Part shown: positions 38,286-46,297 of the stretch, one piece after another | How the letters are laid out: each line of letters begins with the position of its first letter | Numbering within the stretch: position 1 is the first letter of the stretch | Assembly: GCF_001577365.1 (NCBI RefSeq) | Contig: NZ_CP014513.1 | Location: forward strand, 1,302,001 to 1,366,000 | Direction of reading: 5' to 3' | DNA: 64,000 bases | Source: Frondihabitans sp. PAMC 28766 | GTDB lineage: Bacteria > Actinomycetota > Actinomycetes > Actinomycetales > Microbacteriaceae | Translations under genes and position numbers: made by a program | Notes under the pieces: model-generated | What the model was told of the DNA's origin: nothing | The model's input: only the letters and a program-made list of their open reading frames with translations | Database searches by the model: none

Positions 38286-38900
38286 ATGAGAGTTCTCGTA
38301 CTGGGCGCGACGGGCAAGACAGGGCGACTGGTGCTGGAGCGCGCCATCGCGGCAGGGCACGAGGTGACGGCGCTCGTACGCGAGCCGACCAAGCTCGGCA
38401 CACTGCAGGGGGTCCGCTCGCTCACCGGCGACGCGACCAGCGCCATCGACATCGCGGCCGCCGTCGACGGCCAAGACGCCGTGCTGAACGCGCTCGGCTC
38501 GCGCGACCTGCGTCACCCCGTCGAGGCCGCCTCGACCAGCGTTCTGCTGCCGGCCGCTGCGAAGGCCGGCGTGACGCGCCTCATCGTGTGCTCGGCATTC
38601 GGCGTCGGCGAGTCGCGCGACGGGGCGAACGCCTTCCAGCGGGTCTTCTTCTCGTCGGTGCTGCGCCGCGTCTACGCCGCGAAGGAGGCCGCTGACGCTG
38701 TCGTGCGCTCGTCCGCCTTCGACTGGACGCTGGTCTACCCGACGCGGCTCGAGAACACGCCGGCCACCGGGCGCGTCCTCGCGGTCGAGAGCTTCTCCGG
38801 CGTCGGCAGGGTTTCGCGAGCCGACGTCGCGCAGTTCATGGTCGACCAGCTCGAGAGCGAGAAGTGGTCGCGCAAGACGGTCATCGTCTCCGGGCGGTGA
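38286..38900 (+). CDS. NAD(P)-binding oxidoreductase (NmrA/BVR-B-like)
   Basis: 204 residues from ATG 38286, the start that gives the standard MRVLVLGATGKTGRLVLERA nucleotide-binding opening (GATGKTG). Further family features are LTGDATSAIDIAAAVDGQDAVLNALG and FDWTLVYPTRLENTPATG, as in the atypical SDR group containing biliverdin reductase B and YwnB-like proteins. Probably a flavin or quinone reductase or redox sensor; the substrate is not visible. A single gene divergent from the MFS operon. Confidence 0.83.
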   Translation: MRVLVLGATGKTGRLVLERAIAAGHEVTALVREPTKLGTLQGVRSLTGDATSAIDIAAAVDGQDAVLNALGSRDLRHPVEAASTSVLLPAAAKAGVTRLIVCSAFGVGESRDGANAFQRVFFSSVLRRVYAAKEAADAVVRSSAFDWTLVYPTRLENTPATGRVLAVESFSGVGRVSRADVAQFMVDQLESEKWSRKTVIVSGR

Positions 38901-38907
38901 GCCGTCA

Positions 38908-38971
38908 CGACACCGACCCGTTACAACACCGACCCGTTACAACACCGACCCGTCACGACACCGACCCGTCG
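38908..38971. repeat. Four 16-bp tandem repeats
   Basis: Four contiguous units of C[G/A]ACACCGACCCGT[T/C][A/G] lie directly after the oxidoreductase stop. Units 2 and 3 are nearly identical and differ from 1 and 4 at two or three sites. No ORF uses them. They end 59 bases before the next gene, so copy-number change could alter its leader. Confidence 0.85.
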
Positions 38972-39030
38972 CATCCTGCCCCCTCATCGCGGGTGCGAGA
39001 ACACACGGCCTGCGGCGTGAGAATGGTGAC

Positions 39031-39879
39031 GTGACCCGCACCCTCTACGTGACCGACCTCGACGGCACCCTTCTGGGCCCCGACGCTCGGGTCAGCGATT
39101 ACACCCGCGAGACCGTCAACGCCCTCGCCGAGTCGGGCGAGCTGATCTCGCTGGCCACCGCGCGGTCGCTGCACTCGCTGAGCATGGTCACCGAGGGTCT
39201 GCGTCTCGCCGGGCCCGCCGTCGTCTACGGAGGCGCGTTCGTGGTCGACCTGTCGACCGGCGAGAACCTCGTCGAGCAGACCGTCGCCCCCGAGATCGTC
39301 GACGGGGTGCTGGCGGCGTTCGACCGCCTCGGTGTCGCACCGCTGGTCTACTCGGTGCGGCCCGGCGATCGCGCCGACACCGTCGGCTGGGTGGCAGGGC
39401 AGGAGAGCGCGGGCATCCGGTGGTACCTCGGCGACCGCGGCTCCGACCCACGGTGGCGGCCGGTGGCGCACCAGCGCGAGTTGGCGCGCGTCGGGACGTT
39501 CTCGATCGTGGCCATCGGGCCGTGGGCCGAGCTCGAACCGGTCGCCAGGATCCTGCGGCAGGATCTCGGCGGGGACGTCGCCGTGTCGCTGCAGGAGGAG
39601 ACGTATGTCGAGGGGACGTACTGGCTCGAACTGGCGGCGCCCGGCTCGACGAAGGGAGTGGGTGTGCGGACGCTCGCCGATCTCACCGGGGCCGAGCGCA
39701 TCGTGTGCTTCGGCGACAACCTGAACGACCTCGACATGTTCGAAGTCGCCGACGAGGCCTACGCCGTCGAGAACGCGCACCCGGAGGTGCTCGCCGCCGC
39801 CACCGGCGTCATCGGCTCGAACGCCGACGACGGCGTCGCGCGCTGGCTGTCGGCCCGCCTCGGGGCCGTCGCCCGCTAG
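39031..39879 (+). CDS. HAD-IIB (Cof-type) sugar phosphatase-like hydrolase
   Basis: 282 residues from GTG 39031. Motif I is VTDLDGTLLGPD (residues 7-18), the class IIB cap lies between about 85 and 190, the Lys of motif III is in GSTKGVGVRTLADL and motif IV is CFGDNLNDLDMFEVADEAYAV. Cof-type HADs dephosphorylate sugar phosphates or cofactors such as FMN and PLP precursors; the substrate is not fixed by sequence. Confidence 0.88.
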   Translation: MTRTLYVTDLDGTLLGPDARVSDYTRETVNALAESGELISLATARSLHSLSMVTEGLRLAGPAVVYGGAFVVDLSTGENLVEQTVAPEIVDGVLAAFDRLGVAPLVYSVRPGDRADTVGWVAGQESAGIRWYLGDRGSDPRWRPVAHQRELARVGTFSIVAIGPWAELEPVARILRQDLGGDVAVSLQEETYVEGTYWLELAAPGSTKGVGVRTLADLTGAERIVCFGDNLNDLDMFEVADEAYAVENAHPEVLAAATGVIGSNADDGVARWLSARLGAVAR

Positions 39880-39888
39880 CTCTGCCGG

Positions 39889-40311
39889 TCAGCGGGAGAG
39901 GATCGCGAGGCCGTCGATCTCGACGAGCATCGCCTCGTTCGGCAGCTCGACCATGACGGTCGTGCGGGTGGGGTAGTCGCCGGAGGGGACGTTCGCCGTG
40001 AGGTACTCGGCGTACGCCGCGTTCATCTCGGCGAAGTCGCTGCGCTTGGTCAGGAAGACGCGCAGCGAGACGATGTCCTCGAAGGTGCCGCCGGCCGCCT
40101 CGACGATCGCCTTGACGTTGTCGAGCGTGCGGACGGTCTGCGAGGTGAGGTCGTCGGGGTGGAGGTAGGCGCCCGACTCGGGATCCTGCGGGCCCTGACC
40201 GGACACCGACAGGAACCCGCCCTTCGCCACACCCTGCGAGAATGTCGTCAACGGGGTCGGCGCGCCGGAGGTCTTCACGGAAGTCTTGCTGTCGGTCACG
40301 GAGGGGTCCAT
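39889..40311 (-). CDS. RidA-family enamine/imine deaminase
   Basis: 140 residues from ATG 40311 (an in-frame GTG at 40299 is possible). The YjgF/RidA fold is clear: FSQGVAKGGFLSVSGQGPQDPESG, TVRTLDNVKAIVEAAGGTFEDIVSLRVFL, and YPTRTTVMVELPNEAMLVEIDGLAI. The Arg of the substrate site in PTRTTV is present. RidA hydrolyses reactive 2-aminoacrylate-type intermediates made by PLP dehydratases. It is divergent (80-base gap) from a D-amino-acid deaminase-like PLP enzyme, which could make such intermediates. Confidence 0.9.
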   Translation of the reverse strand: MDPSVTDSKTSVKTSGAPTPLTTFSQGVAKGGFLSVSGQGPQDPESGAYLHPDDLTSQTVRTLDNVKAIVEAAGGTFEDIVSLRVFLTKRSDFAEMNAAYAEYLTANVPSGDYPTRTTVMVELPNEAMLVEIDGLAILSR

Positions 40312-40391
40312 TCTGTCTTCATCGCGTTGATCGGTCGTCGATGCTCTGACTCGAAGCTAGTACAGCGCCACTCTCACCAGGAGGCACGAGC

Positions 40392-41654
40392 ATGGCGATC
40401 AACGCCATATCGGCGACCAAGGTCGCCTTCACCGACCAGCCATGGCCCATCCCGCTCGACGAGCTGCCCACGCCGCTGCTGACGGTCGACCGGAGCGCCC
40501 TCACCCACAACATCGACACCATGGCCACGTGGTGCCGCGAGTCGGGCGTCGACCTCGCGCCGCACGGCAAGACGACGATGGCACCCGAGATCTGGCAGCA
40601 GCAGCTCGACGCCGGCGCCTGGGGCATCTCGGTCGCCACCGCCTACCAGGCCGAGGTCGCGCGAGAGGCCGGCGTGCGGCACGTCATCCTGGCGGGCACG
40701 TCGTTCTCACCCGAGGCTCTCGCGCGTCTGGCCGAGCCCGGCAGCGACGTGCTGATGTGGCTCGACTCGGTCGACGGGGTGCGGATCGTCGACGAGGCGC
40801 TCGCGCGCGGGGGCGCGACGCGGCAGTTGCCGATCCTGGTCGAGCTCGGTGCTTCGGGCGGTCGCACCGGCGCGCGGTCGCTCGACGCGGCGCTCGCCGT
40901 GGCCCGGGCCGTCCGCGAGGCGGACAATCTCGTGCTGGCCGGCATCGCCGGCTACGAGGGGGCCCTCAGCCACGAGACGGATGCCGCCGCCCTGCATCTC
41001 GTCGACGACTACCTCGCGACCCTCATCGAGTTCCGCGACCTGCTCGACGGCATCTCGTTCGCCGACTGGCTCGACCGCGGCGGCGAGGTCGTGCTGACGG
41101 CGGGCGGCAGCATCTACTTCGACCGCGTCGTCGAGGCCCTCGGCTTCCGGCACGACCCCCTCGGCCAGCGCGGGGTGCCGACCCGCGTGGTACTCCGCTC
41201 GGGGGCCTACGTGACGCACGACCACGACCACTACCGGCGGCTCACCCCGTTCGCCCGCACCGAGACGGACGTCGGGTTCCGGCCCGCGCTCGACCTCTGG
41301 GCGAGCGTGCTCTCGCGCCCCGAGCCGACCCTGGCACTGCTCAACGTCGGGCGGCGCGACACCGCCGACGACGAGGGTCTGCCGATGCTGCTCGAGGCCT
41401 ACCGGCCGGGGCGCGGGCCCGCGCAGCGCGTCGAGGGGGCTGTCGTCGGCGCCGCGGTCACGGGGCTGAACGACCAGCACGCCTTCGTGTCGTTGCCGGC
41501 CGGCTCGACCCTCGCCGTCGGCGACCTGGTGCGGCTCGGCATCTCGCACCCGTGCACGACCATCGACAAGTGGTCGGAGATCGCCACCATCGAAGACGGC
41601 CGGCTCGAGCCGCGCTTGCCGCTGGTCTCCGGCCGGATCACGACGCGGTTCTGA
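40392..41654 (+). CDS. D-amino-acid deaminase/aldolase-like PLP enzyme (alanine racemase N-terminal fold)
   Basis: 420 residues from ATG 40392 (RBS AGGAGG). The start of the fold, LPTPLLTVDRSALTHNIDTM, is followed by LAPHGKTTMAPEIW, whose Lys would carry PLP. The C-terminal barrel has VVLRSGAYVTHDHDHY (metal-type His) and RLGISHPCTTIDKW, with the His and Cys typical of D-serine dehydratase/D-threonine aldolase-like proteins. Probable D-serine or D-threonine deaminase or a related amino-acid deaminase. A functional link with RidA next door and with the D-aminoacylase at 31422 is inferred. Confidence 0.82.
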   Translation: MAINAISATKVAFTDQPWPIPLDELPTPLLTVDRSALTHNIDTMATWCRESGVDLAPHGKTTMAPEIWQQQLDAGAWGISVATAYQAEVAREAGVRHVILAGTSFSPEALARLAEPGSDVLMWLDSVDGVRIVDEALARGGATRQLPILVELGASGGRTGARSLDAALAVARAVREADNLVLAGIAGYEGALSHETDAAALHLVDDYLATLIEFRDLLDGISFADWLDRGGEVVLTAGGSIYFDRVVEALGFRHDPLGQRGVPTRVVLRSGAYVTHDHDHYRRLTPFARTETDVGFRPALDLWASVLSRPEPTLALLNVGRRDTADDEGLPMLLEAYRPGRGPAQRVEGAVVGAAVTGLNDQHAFVSLPAGSTLAVGDLVRLGISHPCTTIDKWSEIATIEDGRLEPRLPLVSGRITTRF

Positions 41655-41679
41655 CCTGCGCGATCGGGACTCGTGTTTC

Positions 41680-41731
41680 CGATCTGTAAACAAACCTTTC
41701 AGTTAAGAAGGTTGTCTATTACAGTCGTGGC
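41680..41731 (+). promoter_or_regulatory. AT-rich promoter/operator region of the GH4 operon regulator
   Basis: The 52 bases before the ROK start include CTGTAAACAAACC, TTTCAGTTAAGAAGG and TTGTCTATTACAG, much richer in A/T than the flanks. CCTTTCAGTTAAGAAGG is an imperfect dyad (CCTT/AAGG ends) that could be the operator. No RBS stronger than CGTGG precedes the ATG, so the mRNA may be nearly leaderless. Confidence 0.35.
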
Positions 41732-42949
41732 ATGCCAACGCCGAGCCGCCCAGGGACGCCCGCGCTTCTGCGCGTGCTGAACGACCGCACCGCGCTCGGC
41801 CTCCTGCTCGAGCACGGCCCGATGACTCGCAACGAGCTCGCCCGCCTCTCCGGCCTGTCGAAGCCCACTGCCGCCGAGATGATCCGCCGCCTCGAAGAGG
41901 CCGAGCTCATCGCTGTGTCGGGCGAGTCGTCGTCGGGCCGCGGCCCGGCCGCCCTGCAGTACGCCGTGCTGACCGATCGCGCCATCGGCGTGGCGATCGA
42001 CGTCCAGCCGGCCGGCATCAGCGCCACGGTCGTCGACGCGACGGGCCGGCCCGACCACGTCGTGTTCGAGGCGACCGACGACGCCCCCGACGGCACCGAC
42101 GCCCACGCCGACCTCGCCCGCGCGATCGAGAGCGCGTGTCTCGCCGCCGGGCGCGATCCCGAGTCCGTGACGGTCGTCTGCGTCGGAATCCAGGGCTCGG
42201 TCGAGCCCCGCACAGACGACCTCGTGTTCACCGACGAGCTGCCCGGGTGGCCGAGGCACCAGGTCACCGAGACCCTGTCGAAAGCGCTCGGCGCCCACGT
42301 GATCATCGAGAACGACGCCAACCTCGTGGCCATCGCCGAGCGCCGCGAAGGCTCGGGGCAGGAGGCGACGACGTTCGCCCTGCTCTGGATGGGCAACGGC
42401 CTGGGCCTCGCTCTCGACTTCGGCGGCAGCGTGCACCGCGGTGCCGCGGGCGGGGCCGGTGAGATCGGCTACCTCGGCGCCCCCGTCGACGCCTCCGAGT
42501 TCGACTCCGACGCACGTCTCGTCGACGACCTGGTGACGAGCCGCACGATCGAGCTGCTCGCCGGGCGGCACGGGATCGAGGGCGAGAGCCTCGGCGACCT
42601 GCTCGAGGCGATCGATCAGGATCCTGCCCGCCTCGCCATTCTCGACGAGCTCGCACCACGCGTCGGCCTCGTGGTGATGCCGGCCCTCGCCGTCGTCGAC
42701 CCCGAGCTGGTCATCCTGCACGGCCCCATCGGCACGGCCTTCGGCGTCGACCTCGCGTCGCGGGTCGAGGCCTGGCTGCACGAGCACAGCCGCTGGTCGA
42801 CCCCGGTGGTCGGCCCCTCGATCTCACAGACCCCCGTCCTCCACGGTGCACGGCACGTCCTCATCGACGCCGTGCGCCAGGCCCTCGTCGAGGCCGTCGC
42901 GCATCTGCCCGACGCTCCCGGCGCCGACCCGCCCGTCGTTCCCGCCTAG
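41732..42949 (+). CDS. ROK-family transcriptional regulator of the GH4 operon
   Basis: 405 residues from ATG 41732. Winged HTH at about 20-75 (GPMTRNELARLSGLSKPTAAEMIRRLEEAELIA), then the ROK domain with IIENDANLVAIAERR and AAGGAGEIGYLGAPV. Unlike the other ROK proteins in this window it has no CxCGxxGC zinc motif; the corresponding segment reads DASEFDSDARLVDDLV. Zinc-lacking ROK regulators are known, so it may still bind DNA and ligand. It precedes the ABC/GH4/kinase operon by 120 bases and is its likely repressor. Confidence 0.85.
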   Translation: MPTPSRPGTPALLRVLNDRTALGLLLEHGPMTRNELARLSGLSKPTAAEMIRRLEEAELIAVSGESSSGRGPAALQYAVLTDRAIGVAIDVQPAGISATVVDATGRPDHVVFEATDDAPDGTDAHADLARAIESACLAAGRDPESVTVVCVGIQGSVEPRTDDLVFTDELPGWPRHQVTETLSKALGAHVIIENDANLVAIAERREGSGQEATTFALLWMGNGLGLALDFGGSVHRGAAGGAGEIGYLGAPVDASEFDSDARLVDDLVTSRTIELLAGRHGIEGESLGDLLEAIDQDPARLAILDELAPRVGLVVMPALAVVDPELVILHGPIGTAFGVDLASRVEAWLHEHSRWSTPVVGPSISQTPVLHGARHVLIDAVRQALVEAVAHLPDAPGADPPVVPA

Positions 42950-43069
42950 ACCCGCACGCGTCGATCGAGCCCTCTCGCAGGGCCGTTCGGCGCGCCCGAA
43001 AACCACCCTCGCATCACCGCGCTCCACCACGTCAGGCTCCACCACCCTTCCAGGAAGTGAGGCTCCACC

Positions 43070-44422
43070 ATGAAGAACACCCTCCCTCTGCGACGACACG
43101 TCACCCGCAAACGGCTGATCGCGGCGGCGTCGCTCACGCTGGTCGGCGCGCTCGCGCTGACCGGCTGCTCCGGCTCGGGCGGCGCCAAGATCGACGCGTC
43201 CGCCCCCAAGCACCTGAGCGGCACCGTGTCGCTCTGGCACTTCTTCACCGGCCGCGAAGCCGGTGTCGTCCAGACCGCTGTGAAGGGCTTCGAGAAGAAG
43301 TACCCCGACGTCAAGGTCGACGTCCACAGCGGCCAGGACGACACCAAGCTGCAGCAGGCGATCTCGTCGGGCCAGAACATCGACGTCGGCATCTCCTACT
43401 CGACCGCCATCGTCGGCAGCTTCTGCTCGTCGGGCGCCTTCCTCAACCTCGGGCAGTACATCAAGCGCGACAAGGTCGACCTGTCGGACATCCCGAAGGT
43501 CGTCCGCGGCTACACGTCGTACAAGGGCAACCAGTGCACGCTGCCGGCCCTCGCCGACACGAGCGGCCTCCTGATGAACACGAAGGAGCTCGCGGCGAAG
43601 GGCATCACGACCCCGCCGAAGACCCTCGACGAGCTCGAGGCTGACGGTCTCAAGCTCACGACCTACAACTCCGACGGCTCGATCAAGCAGCTCGGCTTCA
43701 ACCCGCTCATGAGCTTCGAAGAGAACAGCCCCGAGCACTTCGCCCCGATGATCAACGGTACGTGGCTGTCGAAGTCGGGCAAGTCGGAGATCGGCACGAG
43801 CGCCGGCTGGAAGAAGCTGATCGAGTGGCAGAAGGCCTACGTCGACAAGATCGGCTACGCCAAGCTGCAGGCGTTCACCTCGGGTCTCGGCCAGGAGTTC
43901 GCGGCCGACAACCCCTTCCAGACCGGCCAGGTCTCGATGGTGATCGACGGCGAGTACCGCACCGCGTTCATCCAGTCGCAGAAGCCCGACCTCCAGTATT
44001 CGTCCGCGCCGACCCCGGTGATGTCCGGCTACGGCACCTACGGCGCGTCGTACATCGCGGGCAACGTCGCAGGCATCGCCAAGGGCTCGAAGCACCCCGA
44101 GCTCGCCTGGGCCCTGCTCAAGTACCTCGCGCTGAACACCGACGCGCAGGTGCAGATCGGCAACGGCCTGAAGAACGTGCCGACCATCACCTCGGCGCTG
44201 GACTCGCCGAAGCTCGAGGTCGACAAGAACTACAAGACGTTCATCGACGCCGCGAAGAACCCCGCCACGATCACCTCGCCGGCCACCTCCGACGGCGCGG
44301 CCTACATCGGCACCTTCACCAAGATGTGGACGGCGTACCAGTCGGGCGGCGGCGACCTCACGGCGCAGCTGAAGACGCTCGATAAGAACATCGACAACGA
44401 GAACGCGCTGACGGGCCCGTGA
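43070..44422 (+). CDS. ABC sugar importer substrate-binding lipoprotein
   Basis: 450 residues from ATG 43070 (RBS CCAGGAAGTGAGG). Basic N-terminus (KNTLPLRRHVTRKR), hydrophobic stretch and lipobox LTGCS near residue 33. Family 1 solute-binding features: GTVSLWHFFTGREAGVVQTAV, YPDVKVDVHSGQDDTKLQQAI, and ADTSGLLMNTKELAAKGITTPPKT. Ligand probably a beta-glucoside or related oligosaccharide because a GH4 enzyme shares the operon. Overlaps the next gene. Confidence 0.9.
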   Translation: MKNTLPLRRHVTRKRLIAAASLTLVGALALTGCSGSGGAKIDASAPKHLSGTVSLWHFFTGREAGVVQTAVKGFEKKYPDVKVDVHSGQDDTKLQQAISSGQNIDVGISYSTAIVGSFCSSGAFLNLGQYIKRDKVDLSDIPKVVRGYTSYKGNQCTLPALADTSGLLMNTKELAAKGITTPPKTLDELEADGLKLTTYNSDGSIKQLGFNPLMSFEENSPEHFAPMINGTWLSKSGKSEIGTSAGWKKLIEWQKAYVDKIGYAKLQAFTSGLGQEFAADNPFQTGQVSMVIDGEYRTAFIQSQKPDLQYSSAPTPVMSGYGTYGASYIAGNVAGIAKGSKHPELAWALLKYLALNTDAQVQIGNGLKNVPTITSALDSPKLEVDKNYKTFIDAAKNPATITSPATSDGAAYIGTFTKMWTAYQSGGGDLTAQLKTLDKNIDNENALTGP

Positions 44423-45417
44423 TGACCGCGCCCACCACCACCTCGCGCCTCGTCCGGCGGCGCGCGACCGCCCCGGCGCCCCGTCGGCGGTCGGCCGAGC
44501 GCCGCCGGAGGCGCGTCGCCCTGGTCATGCTGAGCCCCGCGATCGCGGGCCTCCTCATTTTCTTCGTCTATCCGCTGCTCGCCTCGGTGTACTTCTCGTT
44601 CACCCGCTACAACCAGCTCTCGAGCCCGCAGTGGGTCGGCCTCCTCAACTACCGCTATCTGTTCACGCAGGATCCGCAGGTGGGCGCGGCGGCTCTCAAC
44701 ACCCTGTGGTTCGTCGTGATCCTGGTGCCGATCCGGATCGTCTGCGCGTTGCTGGTGGCGGGCCTCCTGGTCCGTGCCCGCACCGCCGCCGGCTTGTGGC
44801 GCACGATCTTCTACCTGCCGGCCCTCGTGCCTCCGGTGGCGAGCGTCGTCGCCTTCGTCTTCCTGTTCAACCCGGGAACGGGGCCGGTGAACCTGATCCT
44901 GAAGTTCTTCGGCATCCACGGGCCGCTGTGGTTCAACAGCCCGTCGTGGTCGAAGCCGTCGCTCGTGATCCTCGGCGTGTGGGTGATGGGCGACATCATG
45001 ATCATCTTCCTGGCGTCGCTGCTCGATGTGCCGAAAGAGCTCTACGAGGCGACTTCGCTCGACGGGGCGAACGGCGTGCAGCAGGTGCGGCACATCACCC
45101 TGCCGATGATCGCGCCGGTGATCGGCTTCGCGATCGTCACCGGGGTGATCGCGGCCCTGCAGTACTTCACCGAGGCGGCCGTCGCCTCCGGGGTGGCGAG
45201 CGGGCAGGCGACCGTCGGCGGCGGTTCGAGCGCCAACCTCGGGTATCCGGGCACGTCGCTGCTCACCTACACCGAGCTGCTCTACCAGCACGGCTTCGCG
45301 AACTTCCAGTTCGGCTACGCCTCGGCGATGGCGGTGGTGCTGTTCGTGATCACCGCCGTGCTGCTCGCGCTGACCATCCGACGCATTTCCGTCTTCCGAC
45401 CGGAGGTCGACAATTGA
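44422..45417 (+). CDS. ABC sugar importer permease, MalF-like
   Basis: 331 residues from ATG 44422 (GTG 44419 immediately before it is equally possible; both overlap the binding-protein stop). Very basic N-terminus (RLVRRR ... RRRSAERRRRR), then six membrane segments beginning LVMLSPAIAGLLIFFVYPLL. EAA loop: ELYEATSLDGANGVQQVRHITL. The third periplasmic loop is long and Gly/Ser-rich (GQATVGGGSSANLGYPGTS). The next permease starts within its last codons. Confidence 0.9.
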   Translation: MTAPTTTSRLVRRRATAPAPRRRSAERRRRRVALVMLSPAIAGLLIFFVYPLLASVYFSFTRYNQLSSPQWVGLLNYRYLFTQDPQVGAAALNTLWFVVILVPIRIVCALLVAGLLVRARTAAGLWRTIFYLPALVPPVASVVAFVFLFNPGTGPVNLILKFFGIHGPLWFNSPSWSKPSLVILGVWVMGDIMIIFLASLLDVPKELYEATSLDGANGVQQVRHITLPMIAPVIGFAIVTGVIAALQYFTEAAVASGVASGQATVGGGSSANLGYPGTSLLTYTELLYQHGFANFQFGYASAMAVVLFVITAVLLALTIRRISVFRPEVDN

Positions 45418-46295
45418 CCACCATCTCGAGACCCCTCACCGGGGCCGCAGCGCGACGGGCCGAATCCGGCCGTGGGCCCCGCATCCTGCGATGGATCGCC
45501 CAGCACGTGGCGCTCGTCGCCGTCGCGATCCTCTGCATCGCCCCGATCGTGTTCGTGGTGCTGACGTCGCTGATGTCGAGCAACCAGGCGCTGACGGCCT
45601 CGATCATCCCCACGCATTGGGAGTGGTCGAACTACCTGCGCGTCTTCACGACGGTGCCGCTCGCGCAGTGGTTCGGCAATTCGGCGATGTATGCCGTGCT
45701 CGCGACGCTCTTCATGCTGCTGTCGAGCGTGCCAGCCGCCTACGCGCTGGCGCAGATCAAGTTCAAGGGCGCGAACCTCATCTTCATGGCGATCATCATC
45801 ACGATGCTGCTGCCTCCGCAGGTGACGGCCGTGCCGGTCTACGTGCTCTGGAGCGGCCTGCACCTGACGGGCACGCTGTGGCCGCTGATCCTGCCGAACC
45901 TGCTGGGCGACGCGTTCAGCATCTTCCTGCTGCGGCAGTTCTTCATGACGATCCCCGCCGAGTACGGCGACGCCGCGCGCATGGACGGCGCGGGGGAGTG
46001 GCGGGTGCTCTGGAGCGTGATCGTGCCGATGGCGCGCCCCGGCATCGCGAGCGCTGCGATCTTCATGTTCTTCAACTCTTGGAACGACTACTACGGGCCG
46101 CTGCTCTACACGTCCGAGAACTCGGCCAACTGGCCGGTGGCCTACGGGCTCGCCACCTTCCGCGGCGAGCACGGCACGGACTGGTCGATGACCATGGCGC
46201 TCACCGTCGTGATCATGCTGCCGGTCGTCATCATCTTCTTCTTCGCCCAGAAGGCATTCGTCGAGGGCATCGCACTATCCGGAGTGAAAGGCTGA
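45414..46295 (+). CDS. ABC sugar importer permease, MalG-like
   Basis: 293 residues from TTG 45414, which overlaps the previous stop (TTGA) and has GGAGG about 9 bases upstream; no ATG or GTG fits as well. Six membrane segments; EAA loop EYGDAARMDGAGEWRVLWSV; C-terminus FVEGIALSGVKG. Followed after 2 bases by the GH4 gene. Confidence 0.9.
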   Translation: MTTISRPLTGAAARRAESGRGPRILRWIAQHVALVAVAILCIAPIVFVVLTSLMSSNQALTASIIPTHWEWSNYLRVFTTVPLAQWFGNSAMYAVLATLFMLLSSVPAAYALAQIKFKGANLIFMAIIITMLLPPQVTAVPVYVLWSGLHLTGTLWPLILPNLLGDAFSIFLLRQFFMTIPAEYGDAARMDGAGEWRVLWSVIVPMARPGIASAAIFMFFNSWNDYYGPLLYTSENSANWPVAYGLATFRGEHGTDWSMTMALTVVIMLPVVIIFFFAQKAFVEGIALSGVKG

Positions 46296-46297
46296 CC

